The notes under the pieces: generated by a model
What the model was told of the DNA's origin: nothing
What the model saw: the letters and a program-made list of their open reading frames with translations, nothing else
Database searches by the model: none
Part shown: positions 1-5,899 of the stretch, piece by piece
Layout of the letters: every line of letters starts with the position of its first letter
Numbering within the stretch: the stretch's first letter is position 1
Position numbers and translations under genes: made by a program
Assembly: GCF_000719115.1 (NCBI RefSeq)
Contig: NZ_JOEA01000040.1
Location: forward strand, 1-20,407
Direction of reading: 5' to 3'
Length of the DNA: 20,407 bases
Source: Lentzea albidocapillata
Lineage (GTDB): Bacteria; Actinomycetota; Actinomycetes; Mycobacteriales; Pseudonocardiaceae

Positions 1-173
1 CCGGGCTGAAAAGCGCCCGGCCGTGCCCATGAGGGGAGCATCCCGCCCACTCAAGGTAAAGCCCCAATCGCCGAGTGCGTGGGTCACCACCGCTTGACCG
101 GCAGGGAGAGGTTCACACGCCTCGGCTTCGCCATTGCCGTTGGTGATGGGGCGGCTCGGCTTCGCCTTTGCCC
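1..173. repeat. Left arm of a long inverted repeat (partner at 20208-20381)
   Basis: Bases 1-143 are the reverse complement of 20239-20381 with only three mismatches that I can find. Similarity continues, with a 1-base gap and more mismatches, to about 173. The arm opens with the hairpin CCGGGC/GCCCGG (1-6 with 15-20) and includes two copies of a short CGGCTTCGCC-type unit near 120-170. It starts at base 1, so it probably extends outside the window. No convincing coding frame crosses it: the reading frames here are the low-complexity R/G/P type typical of GC-rich repeats. Confidence 0.9.
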
Positions 174-229
174 TGGTGTGCACGGTGTCCTGTGTGGACG
201 GGGTCGGTCGGCGGCTCTAACCTCGGTCC

Positions 230-724
230 GTGCTGTCCCACGTGGAAGTCACCGCCCGCGTCACCGTTACCCCGGCTGCCCACTTCGTGTGGTCGAACCG
301 GCTCGACTTCGTTCATGACTGCCTTGTCTGCCTGCGGGTCGGGCGCGTTGTGCGGTTGCAGCACGGCATGCCGTACGGGCTCTGCACCGGCGACGAGCAT
401 CCGGCTCCGATGCGCGTCAGTGCGTTCGATGCCTCCGATCACGGTGCCGAGCGGAGGTTGCGGTGCCGGATCTCGTCGTGGTGGGCGCCGTTCAGCGACC
501 TGGTGGAGCCTGAGGTGCAGGCTTCGGAGCTGACCGCGGAGCCGTGGGTGCAGCTCAACTATCGCGTTGGTTGCCACACGTGCCGGGACAACGGGGTTGG
601 TGAGTGGCTTGGCATCGAGGGGTGCTTGAAGTCCGGCGCGGCTCCGGAGGCTGGCTCTTGTCCCCGGTGCGGGACTGAGCTGGTGTCTGCGGCGGCCGTG
701 CCGGAGATCGATCTTGTCGGTTAG
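230..724 (+). CDS. Hypothetical protein with two CxxC pairs (possible zinc ribbon)
   Basis: I do not recognise this 164-residue protein. The frame is open from a GTG just after an in-frame TAA at 218-220, so 230 is the most upstream start; GTG at 242 is an alternative, and neither has a clear Shine-Dalgarno. Cysteines pair as C31-x2-C34 near the N-terminus, and as C115-x2-C118 and C144-x2-C147 near the C-terminus. The second set looks like a zinc-ribbon arrangement; zinc binding is an inference. There is no signal peptide or membrane segment. Its TAG (722-724) overlaps the TAA of the convergent ogt gene (721-723 on the other strand) in the shared bases TTAG. Codon use is normal GC-rich, so I think it is a real gene, but function is unknown. 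Confidence 0.6.
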   Translation: MLSHVEVTARVTVTPAAHFVWSNRLDFVHDCLVCLRVGRVVRLQHGMPYGLCTGDEHPAPMRVSAFDASDHGAERRLRCRISSWWAPFSDLVEPEVQASELTAEPWVQLNYRVGCHTCRDNGVGEWLGIEGCLKSGAAPEAGSCPRCGTELVSAAAVPEIDLVG

Positions 725-1218
725 TTCTCGTGGGCCAGCAGCCAGCGCTTGACGTCGAGGCCCCAGCGGAAGCCGCCCATGTTGCCGCCGATGCGGATCA
801 CTCGGTGGCAGGGGACGAAGAGGGCCGCGGAGTTGCGGGCGCACGCTGAGGCCGCTGCCCTGATCGCGGCCGGGCGGCCGGAGAGTTCGGCGTACTCGGA
901 GTAGGTGACCGGTTCGCCTGCCTTCACCGTGCGCAGGACGTCCCATGCGTGCTGGAGGAACGGGCCGGACTTCTGGCGGACCTCGATCGTGTCGATCGCC
1001 GTCAGGTCACCCTCGTGGTAGGCGATGGTTGCCTTGGTGACGTCGCCCAGGTCCGGTCGCGTGGTGATCTCGGACGGCATCAGGGTGGCGTGGATCTGGG
1101 GCGTCAGCAGGGCCAGGTCGGCGGTCCAGCCGCTGGCCAGCACTGCTCCGTCCGGCGCGACGATCGCGGTGAACGGCCCCGCCGGGGTGTCCACAGTGGA
1201 CGTGTGCGCGACGGTCAT
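721..1218 (-). CDS. ogt: Methylated-DNA--[protein]-cysteine S-methyltransferase
   Basis: This 165-residue protein removes alkyl groups from O6-alkylguanine (and O4-alkylthymine) in DNA by irreversible transfer to its own cysteine. The active-site motif PCHRV is present with Cys137, followed by the conserved GGFRWGLDVKRWLL-type tail; the helix-turn-helix DNA-binding part is around TYSEYAELSGRPAAIRAAASA. The start is ATG at 1218, with an AAGGAAGG ribosome-binding site a few bases upstream. This ATG overlaps the TGA of the upstream Ada-type gene (ATGA, 1215-1218), which implies one transcript and translational coupling. The pairing matches the known mycobacterial Ada/AlkA-Ogt operon order. The frame stays open upstream into the neighbouring gene, but that extension is a shadow. 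Confidence 0.95.
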   Translation of the reverse strand: MTVAHTSTVDTPAGPFTAIVAPDGAVLASGWTADLALLTPQIHATLMPSEITTRPDLGDVTKATIAYHEGDLTAIDTIEVRQKSGPFLQHAWDVLRTVKAGEPVTYSEYAELSGRPAAIRAAASACARNSAALFVPCHRVIRIGGNMGGFRWGLDVKRWLLAHEN

Positions 1219-2501
1219 GATGTTGCTGCCTTCCTTGTCAGGTGTGCTCCGGCGTAGGAGCGCCACGGCCGCCAGTCCGGGCCGTGGGAAGTCAGGTGTC
1301 GTGAGGATCGGGGGAGCACCAGCACGTCCGGTGCGCCCAGCACTCGCATGGCCACCTCGTCGGCCACCGCTGCGCCGGCCAAGGGGGTCAGTTCTTCGGT
1401 CAGGTCCTCGATCGAGCGGCCCACGTCCACGACGAGTCTGCCGTTCGCCAGGGCCTCGGCGACGGGGTGGTCTCCGGCCGCGTAGAGGTGGGTGAGGGCG
1501 CCGTCGGGGATCTGCAGCGGGACGCCGGTGAACGGGGCCACCAGGCGCAGCAGGGTCTCCGCGCCGTCGACGCTGCCCGCCACGCGGATGCCGGGGGTCT
1601 CGCGGACCAGGGGGCCGATGATCGGGTCCGCGCCCAGGAACTCGTCGACGGCCATCGGGTCGGCGTCGAGGTCGAGGAGGCGGCGGACGCGGGAGACGGC
1701 CGCGCCCAGGTCCCGCACGTCGGCGAGGCGCAGGGAGCACAGGACGTGGTCGGCCGGGAACGTCAGGCGGACCGTTGCCTCGCCGTGCGGGAGCGACAGC
1801 GTCCGGGCGTAGGAGTCGGCGGTCACCTCCTCGACGCCGGGCAACGCGTGCGCCCGGAAGTGGGCGAGCAGGCCCGTGGCGTCGAACGGCGCCCGGTACG
1901 GCAGGCGCAGGACGATGCGGCCCGGCGTGCCGACAGGGGCCTTGCCGCGGCCTCGCATGTCGGACGGGGTCGAGGCGAACACCATGCGGATCGTGTCGTT
2001 GAACTGGCGCACCGACGCGAAGCCCGCGGCGAACGCGATGTCGGCGAACGGCATTTCGGTGGTCTCGATCAGCAGCCGGGCGGCGTGGGCGCGGTGGGCG
2101 CGGGCCAGGGCCAGCGGACCGGCGCCCAGCTCGGCGGTCAGCACGCGGGTGAGGTGGCGTTCCGAGTAGCCGAGCCTTCCGGCCAGGCCCGTCACGCCGT
2201 CGCGTTCCACGATGCCGTCGCTGATCAGGCGCATCGCCCGGCCGGCCAGGTCCGCGCGGAGGTTCCACTCGGGGGAGCCGGGCACGGCGTCGGGCAGGCA
2301 GCGGCGGCAGGCGCGGAAACCGGCCGACTGGGCCGCGGCGGCCGTCAGGAAGAACTGGCTGTTGCGGCGCTTCGGGGTCACCGCGGGGCACGACGGCCGG
2401 CAGTAGATGCCGGTCGTGCGGACCGCGTGGATGAAGCACCCGTCGAAGCGGGCGTCACGTGCGGAGCACACCCGGTACGCGTGTTCTTCGTCAATGACCA
2501 T
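1215..2501 (-). CDS. Ada-type methyl-sensing AraC regulator with degenerate AlkA-like C-terminal domain
   Basis: 428 residues from ATG 2501; a GTG at 2552 would add 17 residues unlike the family N-terminus. Residues about 7-75 are the Ada methyl-phosphotriester sensor, with RDARFDG and zinc cysteines C34, C38, C65 and C68 (equivalent to Ada C38, C42, C69, C72); C34 is the expected methyl acceptor. Residues about 85-180 are an AraC-type double helix-turn-helix. The rest resembles the AlkA N-terminal and HhH-GPD glycosylase regions, but is shorter than usual (Ada-AlkA fusions are commonly near 490-500 residues). The LPGIGxWTA hairpin reads LAGAAVADE, and the catalytic Asp after FLP is replaced (LVLPRSSRH), although the terminal WRPWRSYAGAHL survives. 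I infer a regulator of itself and ogt, probably without base-excision activity. The upstream region carries CGAGC-4-GCTCG (2525-2538). Confidence 0.88.
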   Translation of the reverse strand: MVIDEEHAYRVCSARDARFDGCFIHAVRTTGIYCRPSCPAVTPKRRNSQFFLTAAAAQSAGFRACRRCLPDAVPGSPEWNLRADLAGRAMRLISDGIVERDGVTGLAGRLGYSERHLTRVLTAELGAGPLALARAHRAHAARLLIETTEMPFADIAFAAGFASVRQFNDTIRMVFASTPSDMRGRGKAPVGTPGRIVLRLPYRAPFDATGLLAHFRAHALPGVEEVTADSYARTLSLPHGEATVRLTFPADHVLCSLRLADVRDLGAAVSRVRRLLDLDADPMAVDEFLGADPIIGPLVRETPGIRVAGSVDGAETLLRLVAPFTGVPLQIPDGALTHLYAAGDHPVAEALANGRLVVDVGRSIEDLTEELTPLAGAAVADEVAMRVLGAPDVLVLPRSSRHLTSHGPDWRPWRSYAGAHLTRKAATS

Positions 2502-2545
2502 GCCATCGATCCTGCCAGCGGGAACGAGCAATAGCTCGCGGAAAT

Positions 2546-2573
2546 CGGACACGACCGTCCCCTGCCGTAGACT
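2546..2573 (+). promoter_or_regulatory. Probable promoter of ychF, leaderless transcript
   Basis: CGGACA (2546-2551, four of six matches to TTGACA), a 16-bp spacer, and TAGACT (2568-2573, fits TANNNT). The GTG start of ychF at 2582 lies 8-9 bases after the -10 box and has no Shine-Dalgarno, so the mRNA is probably leaderless. Seen by eye only. Confidence 0.45.
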
Positions 2574-2581
2574 CGCTCTCC

Positions 2582-3661
2582 GTGAGTTTGACCCTCGGTA
2601 TCGTCGGCCTGCCCAACGTTGGCAAGTCCACCCTGTTCAACGCGCTCACGCGCAACGACGTGCTCGCCGCGAACTACCCGTTCGCGACGATCGAGCCGAA
2701 CGTGGGCGTCGTGCCGCTGCCGGACGCGCGTCTCTCCAAGCTCGCCGAGATCTTCGGTTCCGAGCGCGAGGTGCCCGCCGTGGTGTCGTTCGTCGACATC
2801 GCCGGCATCGTCAAGGGCGCGTCGGAAGGAGAAGGCCTCGGCAACAAGTTCCTCGCGAACATCCGCGAAGCGAACGCGATCTGCCAGGTCATCCGCGTCT
2901 TCGACGACCCGGACGTCGTGCACGTCGACGGCCGCGTCGACCCGTCCAGCGACATCGAGACGATCAACACGGAGCTGATCCTCGCCGACCTGCAGACCCT
3001 CGAGAAGGCCATTCCGAGGATCGAGAAGGAGGCGCGGATGCAGAAGGACCGCCGCGCCGTCCTGGAGAACGCGAAGAAGGCCAAGGACATCCTCGACGCG
3101 GGCCGCACGCTGTTCGCGGCGCAGTCCGAGGTGGACGGCGAACTGCTGCGTGAGCTCTCCCTGCTCACCACCAAGCCGTTCCTCTACGTCTTCAACGCCG
3201 ACGAGGGCGTGCTGACCGACGACGCCCGCGTGAAGGAACTGCGCGAGCTCGTCGCCCCGGCCGACGCCGTGTTCCTCGACGCCAAGGTCGAGTCGGAGCT
3301 GCTCGAACTCGACGAGGAGTCGGCGCTGGAGCTGCTGGAGTCGATCGGCCAGCCGGAGCCGGGCCTGCACTCGCTCGCCCGCGCCGGCTTCCACACCCTC
3401 GGCCTGCAGACCTACCTCACGGCGGGCCCGAAGGAGGCGCGCGCCTGGACGATCCCGCAGGGCGCCACCGCCCCGCAGGCCGCCGGCGTGATCCACACGG
3501 ACTTCGAGAAGGGCTTCATCAAGGCCGAGGTCGTGTCGTTCGACGACCTGGTGGCCTCGGGCTCGAAGGCCGAAGCGAAGGCGGCGGGCAAGGTCCGCAT
3601 GGAGGGCAAGGACTACGTCATGAACGACGGCGACGTGGTGGAGTTCCGCTTCAACGTCTGA
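2582..3661 (+). CDS. ychF: Ribosome-binding ATPase YchF (OLA1 family)
   Basis: 359-residue cytoplasmic P-loop protein of the TRAFAC/Obg group, normally an ATPase that binds ribosomes and influences stress responses. Walker A is GLPNVGKST (residues 8-16), followed by the YPFATIEPN switch region and DIAGIVKGAS (G3). The usual NKxD guanine-specificity motif is replaced by NADE (in FNADEG), as expected for the ATP-preferring YchF family. The C-terminal TGS domain ends in the conserved DGDVVEFRFNV. Start is GTG at 2582. Length and all motifs match the family. Divergent from the Ada-type/ogt operon. Confidence 0.97.
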   Translation: MSLTLGIVGLPNVGKSTLFNALTRNDVLAANYPFATIEPNVGVVPLPDARLSKLAEIFGSEREVPAVVSFVDIAGIVKGASEGEGLGNKFLANIREANAICQVIRVFDDPDVVHVDGRVDPSSDIETINTELILADLQTLEKAIPRIEKEARMQKDRRAVLENAKKAKDILDAGRTLFAAQSEVDGELLRELSLLTTKPFLYVFNADEGVLTDDARVKELRELVAPADAVFLDAKVESELLELDEESALELLESIGQPEPGLHSLARAGFHTLGLQTYLTAGPKEARAWTIPQGATAPQAAGVIHTDFEKGFIKAEVVSFDDLVASGSKAEAKAAGKVRMEGKDYVMNDGDVVEFRFNV

Positions 3662-3677
3662 CCGTCAAGCTGCTTAC

Positions 3678-3700
3678 GGGCCGTGTTCGATCCGCGGCCC
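3678..3700 (+). terminator. Weak hairpin after ychF
   Basis: GGGCCG (3678-3683) and CGGCCC (3695-3700) can form a 6-bp stem 17 bases after the ychF stop. There is no T-run after it, so it is at best a weak or factor-assisted terminator. Confidence 0.3.
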
Positions 3701-3743
3701 GCCTGCGCCGCTGGCTTGTATCGGTGGCGAATGTATGAAGCGA

Positions 3744-3768
3744 GGTTTGTACCGACCTCGGCGGGGTA
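3744..3768 (+). promoter_or_regulatory. SigB/SigF-like stress promoter before the DUF6131-type gene
   Basis: GGTTT (3744-3748), a 15-base spacer, then GGGTA (3764-3768). This matches the general-stress sigma pattern known in actinobacteria (GTTT-N12-17-GGGTA; SigB in Streptomyces, SigF in mycobacteria). It lies 33 bases upstream of the small membrane-peptide start at 3802. Sequence match only. Confidence 0.45.
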
Positions 3769-3801
3769 GCCCTAGAACAGGATTCCCCACCTGGAGGTGT
3801 C

Positions 3802-3957
3802 ATGATCGTCCTCGGACTGATCCTGCTCGTCGTCGGATGGCTGGCTGGTATCAGCATCCTGACGACGCTTGGCGTGGTGTTGCTGGTGATCGGCGCGATC
3901 CTCGCCGTGCTGGGCGCGGTCGGCAAGCCGATCGGCGGCAGGGCGCACTACTTCTAA
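3802..3957 (+). CDS. Small hydrophobic membrane peptide, DUF6131-like
   Basis: A 51-residue protein starting MIVLGLILLVVGWL and ending GGRAHYF. ATG at 3802 is preceded by a strong GGAGGTG ribosome-binding site at 3793-3799. Two hydrophobic helices fill residues about 2-20 and 22-41, followed by a short basic/aromatic tail. This pattern (MIVLGLILL, a Gly-rich turn, GG-R-HY at the end) is that of the DUF6131 family of actinobacterial membrane peptides, function unknown. A stress-type promoter motif lies upstream and a strong hairpin terminator follows. It is likely expressed on its own. Confidence 0.82.
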   Translation: MIVLGLILLVVGWLAGISILTTLGVVLLVIGAILAVLGAVGKPIGGRAHYF

Positions 3958-3997
3958 ACGCCGTACCAAAACACCGTTCCCCTTGGAGACGACAAAG

Positions 3998-4052
3998 AAG
4001 AAGGGGCAACCGTCCACAGTGTTCAATCACTGGGGGACGGTTGCCCCTTCTT
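3998..4052. terminator. Bidirectional terminator hairpin with an 18-bp perfect stem
   Basis: AAGAAGGGGCAACCGTCC (3998-4015) pairs perfectly with GGACGGTTGCCCCTTCTT (4035-4052). The 19-base loop can itself form an inner 5-bp stem, CAGTG/CACTG (4017-4021 with 4028-4032). Each strand ends in a T-rich stretch (CTTCTTT on plus, CTTCTTCTTTG on minus). It sits between two convergent small genes (stop at 3957 on plus, stop at 4070 on minus), so it fits a shared terminator. Confidence 0.85.
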
Positions 4053-4069
4053 TATGTCTCACAACGGCT

Positions 4070-4171
4070 TTACGCGTTGTTCTTGGCGCGTGCGGCAGCG
4101 GCGAACACTCCGAACGCGACCCCCAGCATGGCCAGAGCGGCGACAGCGGCAACTACAAGATCAACAGACAT
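4070..4171 (-). CDS. Very small hydrophobic membrane peptide (33 residues)
   Basis: From ATG 4171 the frame encodes MSVDLVVAAVAALAMLG... ending ARAKNNA, with a single hydrophobic helix over residues about 4-27 and a positively charged C-terminus. A GGGAG ribosome-binding site lies about 11 bases upstream of the ATG. The stop at 4070 is 18 bases before the shared hairpin terminator, which supports a real transcription unit. The frame is open much further upstream, but the helix, charge distribution and ribosome-binding site favour the short form. I do not recognise a named family; function unknown. Confidence 0.55.
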   Translation of the reverse strand: MSVDLVVAAVAALAMLGVAFGVFAAAARAKNNA

Positions 4172-4216
4172 GATCAGAAAAACTCCCTCTTGCGATCTCT
4201 CCCTTGTTAATGACGC

Positions 4217-4228
4217 CGGGGTACCCCG
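4217..4228. promoter_or_regulatory. 12-bp perfect palindrome between divergent genes
   Basis: CGGGGTACCCCG lies in the 85-base gap between the 33-residue minus-strand peptide and the GT87 gene. It could be an operator, and it also carries GGGTA on both strands. No binding protein can be named. Confidence 0.3.
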
Positions 4229-4256
4229 TTTCGTTGCCTCGGGTAACGTTTTCGGG

Positions 4257-5465
4257 GTGAAACTCCGTGCTGTGGAAGCGCGTGTGCTCTCCGTAGCACC
4301 GTGGTTGCTCGCGTTGTCGGTCGCCGGCCACCTGTTCATGGTTGCCTTCCAGGCGAAGATGACCATGATCGACCTGCTGGTGTACCGCAACGGGTCGCCG
4401 CACCTGTTCTCCGGCGACCTCTACGAGTGGCGGCTCGACCAGTACGCGGATGTGTTCCCGCTGCCGTTCACCTACCCGCCGTTCGCGGCCGCGATCTTCA
4501 CGCCGATGAGCTGGGTACCGTGGGAGGCGTCCCGCTGGATCTGGCAGCTCATCTGCCTGGGCTGCCTCTACTACATCGTGCGCACCAGCCTGAAGTTGCT
4601 GAAGCTGCAGGACCCGCGCCGCGCCATGATGTGGACCGCGCTGACGCTGTGGATCGAGCCGGTCCGCACCACGCTCAACTACGGCCAGATCAACCTGGTG
4701 CTGGTCGCGATCCTGATCGGCACGCTCGCCAGCGCACGGAACTGGGTCGGCGGTGCCGGTGTGGGGTTCGCCGCCGGCATCAAGCTCACGCCCGCGATCT
4801 CCGGGCTCTACTTCCTGATCCAGCGGCGGTGGATGGCCGCCGTGTGGTCGTTCGTCGCCTTTGTCGCGGTGTACGGCATCGGCTGGGCCATCTCACCGTC
4901 CCAGTCGGACAAGTTCTGGTTCCAGCTGCTCGGGGACGCGAGCCGGGTCGGGCCGGTCGGCAGCGCGATCAACCAGTCGTTGCGCGGCGCACTGAGCCGC
5001 ACGGTCGGGTACGACGTCAAGACCGGGCCGATCTACATCGTCGCCGTGCTCGTCGTGGCCGCGCTGACGTGGTTCGCGGTCAGCAGGACCAAGGACGTGC
5101 TGGCGTTGATCGTCAGCGTCCAGATGCTCGGCCTGCTGGTCTCGCCGATCTCGTGGAGCCACCACTGGGTGTGGATGGTGCCCGCCCTCCTGTGGCTGAT
5201 CTACGAGGGCGGACACCTGCTGTGCAGGATCGCCGCCGGCCTGTGGGTGCTGCTGACCGGCGGTTACCTGATCTCGTTCCTGCTCCTCGCCCAGCCGAAC
5301 ATCTGGGACTTCCCGCGGCCCTGGTACTTCGTGCTGCTCGGATGGGGCTATCCGGCCGCGGGCATGCTCACGCTGGTCGCGATCGGGCTGGCAGCCCGGC
5401 GCCGGCGAGACGAGCCGCTGCCCGACGGCGAGGAAGCCGCCGAACCCAGCCGCGTCGTCGGCTGA
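4257..5465 (+). CDS. GT87/DUF2029 family polyprenyl-phosphate mannosyltransferase-like membrane protein
   Basis: About 402 residues from GTG 4257. The frame is open further upstream (from 3735), but that stretch overlaps other genes and reads as low-complexity shadow. The protein is polytopic, with roughly ten hydrophobic segments beginning at residues 11-31. The first extracytoplasmic loop carries Asp39 in MTMIDLLVYRNG, the acidic residue typical of GT-C enzymes such as PimE, followed by the family-typical LYEW, FTYPPFAA and LNYGQINL motifs and SWSHHWVW near residue 300. GT87 enzymes transfer mannose or related sugars from polyprenyl phosphate to lipid or glycan acceptors outside the membrane; the actual acceptor cannot be told. 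A charged cytoplasmic tail ends the protein, whose stop is 2 bases from the convergent dehydratase stop. Confidence 0.87.
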   Translation: MKLRAVEARVLSVAPWLLALSVAGHLFMVAFQAKMTMIDLLVYRNGSPHLFSGDLYEWRLDQYADVFPLPFTYPPFAAAIFTPMSWVPWEASRWIWQLICLGCLYYIVRTSLKLLKLQDPRRAMMWTALTLWIEPVRTTLNYGQINLVLVAILIGTLASARNWVGGAGVGFAAGIKLTPAISGLYFLIQRRWMAAVWSFVAFVAVYGIGWAISPSQSDKFWFQLLGDASRVGPVGSAINQSLRGALSRTVGYDVKTGPIYIVAVLVVAALTWFAVSRTKDVLALIVSVQMLGLLVSPISWSHHWVWMVPALLWLIYEGGHLLCRIAAGLWVLLTGGYLISFLLLAQPNIWDFPRPWYFVLLGWGYPAAGMLTLVAIGLAARRRRDEPLPDGEEAAEPSRVVG

Positions 5466-5467
5466 GG

Positions 5468-5761
5468 TCAGGCCATTGCGTCCAGGACCCCGTCGATCTC
5501 CTCGGCGAGGGACACGTCGAGCGCGGTGATTCCTCCCTTGTAGTGCGTGCTCAGGCGAAATGTCAGTGTCTTGTAGCGGATGTCGATGTCCGGGTGATGG
5601 TTGTCGTTCTCCGCGATCTCCGCGATCCGGTTCACGACCATGATCGCGTGGGAGAAGCTCGCCAGCTCCACGGTCCGGACCAGCGCCGCGTCCTGGGCGC
5701 TCCAGTCGGGCAGCTTGGGCAGCACGTCGTTCAACTGATCGTCGCTCAACAGCTCGGCCAT
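5468..5761 (-). CDS. Pterin-4a-carbinolamine dehydratase
   Basis: 97 residues from ATG 5761 (MAELLSDDQL...); a GTG at 5785 would add eight residues (MTWWDDQD) and cannot be excluded, since neither start has a well-placed ribosome-binding site. The protein dehydrates 4a-hydroxytetrahydropterin and helps recycle the pterin cofactor of aromatic hydroxylases; in many bacteria its role is unclear. The signature NDNHHPDIDIRY holds the catalytic histidines, and the LPDW and THYKGGIT segments fit the family. Length is normal (family about 95-105). Its 5' end faces the TPP-riboswitch operon, whose promoter may overlap its start region. No aromatic hydroxylase is nearby. Confidence 0.92.
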   Translation of the reverse strand: MAELLSDDQLNDVLPKLPDWSAQDAALVRTVELASFSHAIMVVNRIAEIAENDNHHPDIDIRYKTLTFRLSTHYKGGITALDVSLAEEIDGVLDAMA

Positions 5762-5764
5762 GTC

Positions 5765-5792
5765 CTGATCGTCCCACCACGTCACGTAGGCT
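5765..5792 (+). promoter_or_regulatory. Probable promoter of the thiamine operon
   Basis: CTGATC (5765-5770), a 16-bp spacer, and TAGGCT (5787-5792, TANNNT type). Transcription would begin near 5799-5801, just before the first riboswitch bases, as expected for a leader that is almost entirely aptamer. The -35 match is modest. Confidence 0.45.
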
Positions 5793-5802
5793 GCGCGTTT
5801 AC

Positions 5803-5892
5803 CACGGGAGTCCGGTGAAGCGCCGGGCTGAGAGGAGGGCTCGCAAGCCCTCGACCGTCCACCTGATCCGGGTCATACCGGCGTAGGGAGAG
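5803..5892 (+). promoter_or_regulatory. TPP riboswitch (THI element)
   Basis: The leader has the conserved core of the thiamine pyrophosphate aptamer: GGGAGTCCGG at the 5' end, CTGAGA (5829-5834) in the pyrimidine-sensing arm, a variable hairpin GAGGGCTCGCAAGCCCTC (5834-5851), then CTGATCCGGGTCATACCGG and GTAGGGA in the second arm. The last aptamer bases, GGGAGAGG, are also the ribosome-binding site of thiB (GTG at 5900), and I see no terminator hairpin. Control is therefore probably translational: bound TPP would sequester the ribosome-binding site. The downstream thiBPQ genes fit perfectly. Confidence 0.95.
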
Positions 5893-5899
5893 GTTTGCT

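Noticed and set aside
113..946. Long minus-strand frame across the left repeat, the hypothetical gene and ogt
   Set aside because: Low-complexity Arg/Pro/Gly/His translation with no family resemblance; shadow of two better-supported genes.
1219..2439. N-terminal extension of ogt through the Ada-type gene
   Set aside because: Reads in another frame of a recognisable Ada/AraC protein; the ogt start at 1218 has its own ribosome-binding site and an ATGA overlap.
3735..4256. N-terminal extension of the GT87 protein
   Set aside because: Crosses a better-supported small gene, a terminator and a minus-strand small gene; the translation is unlike the family until the first membrane helix after 4257.
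5762..5785. GTG 5785 as start of the pterin dehydratase
   Set aside because: Possible, but the added MTWWDDQD is unlike family N-termini and lacks a ribosome-binding site; ATG 5761 preferred with reservation.
4301..5818. 505-residue plus-strand frame inside the GT87 gene
   Set aside because: Out-of-frame Arg/Ala/Pro-rich shadow; GT87 motifs are in the other frame.
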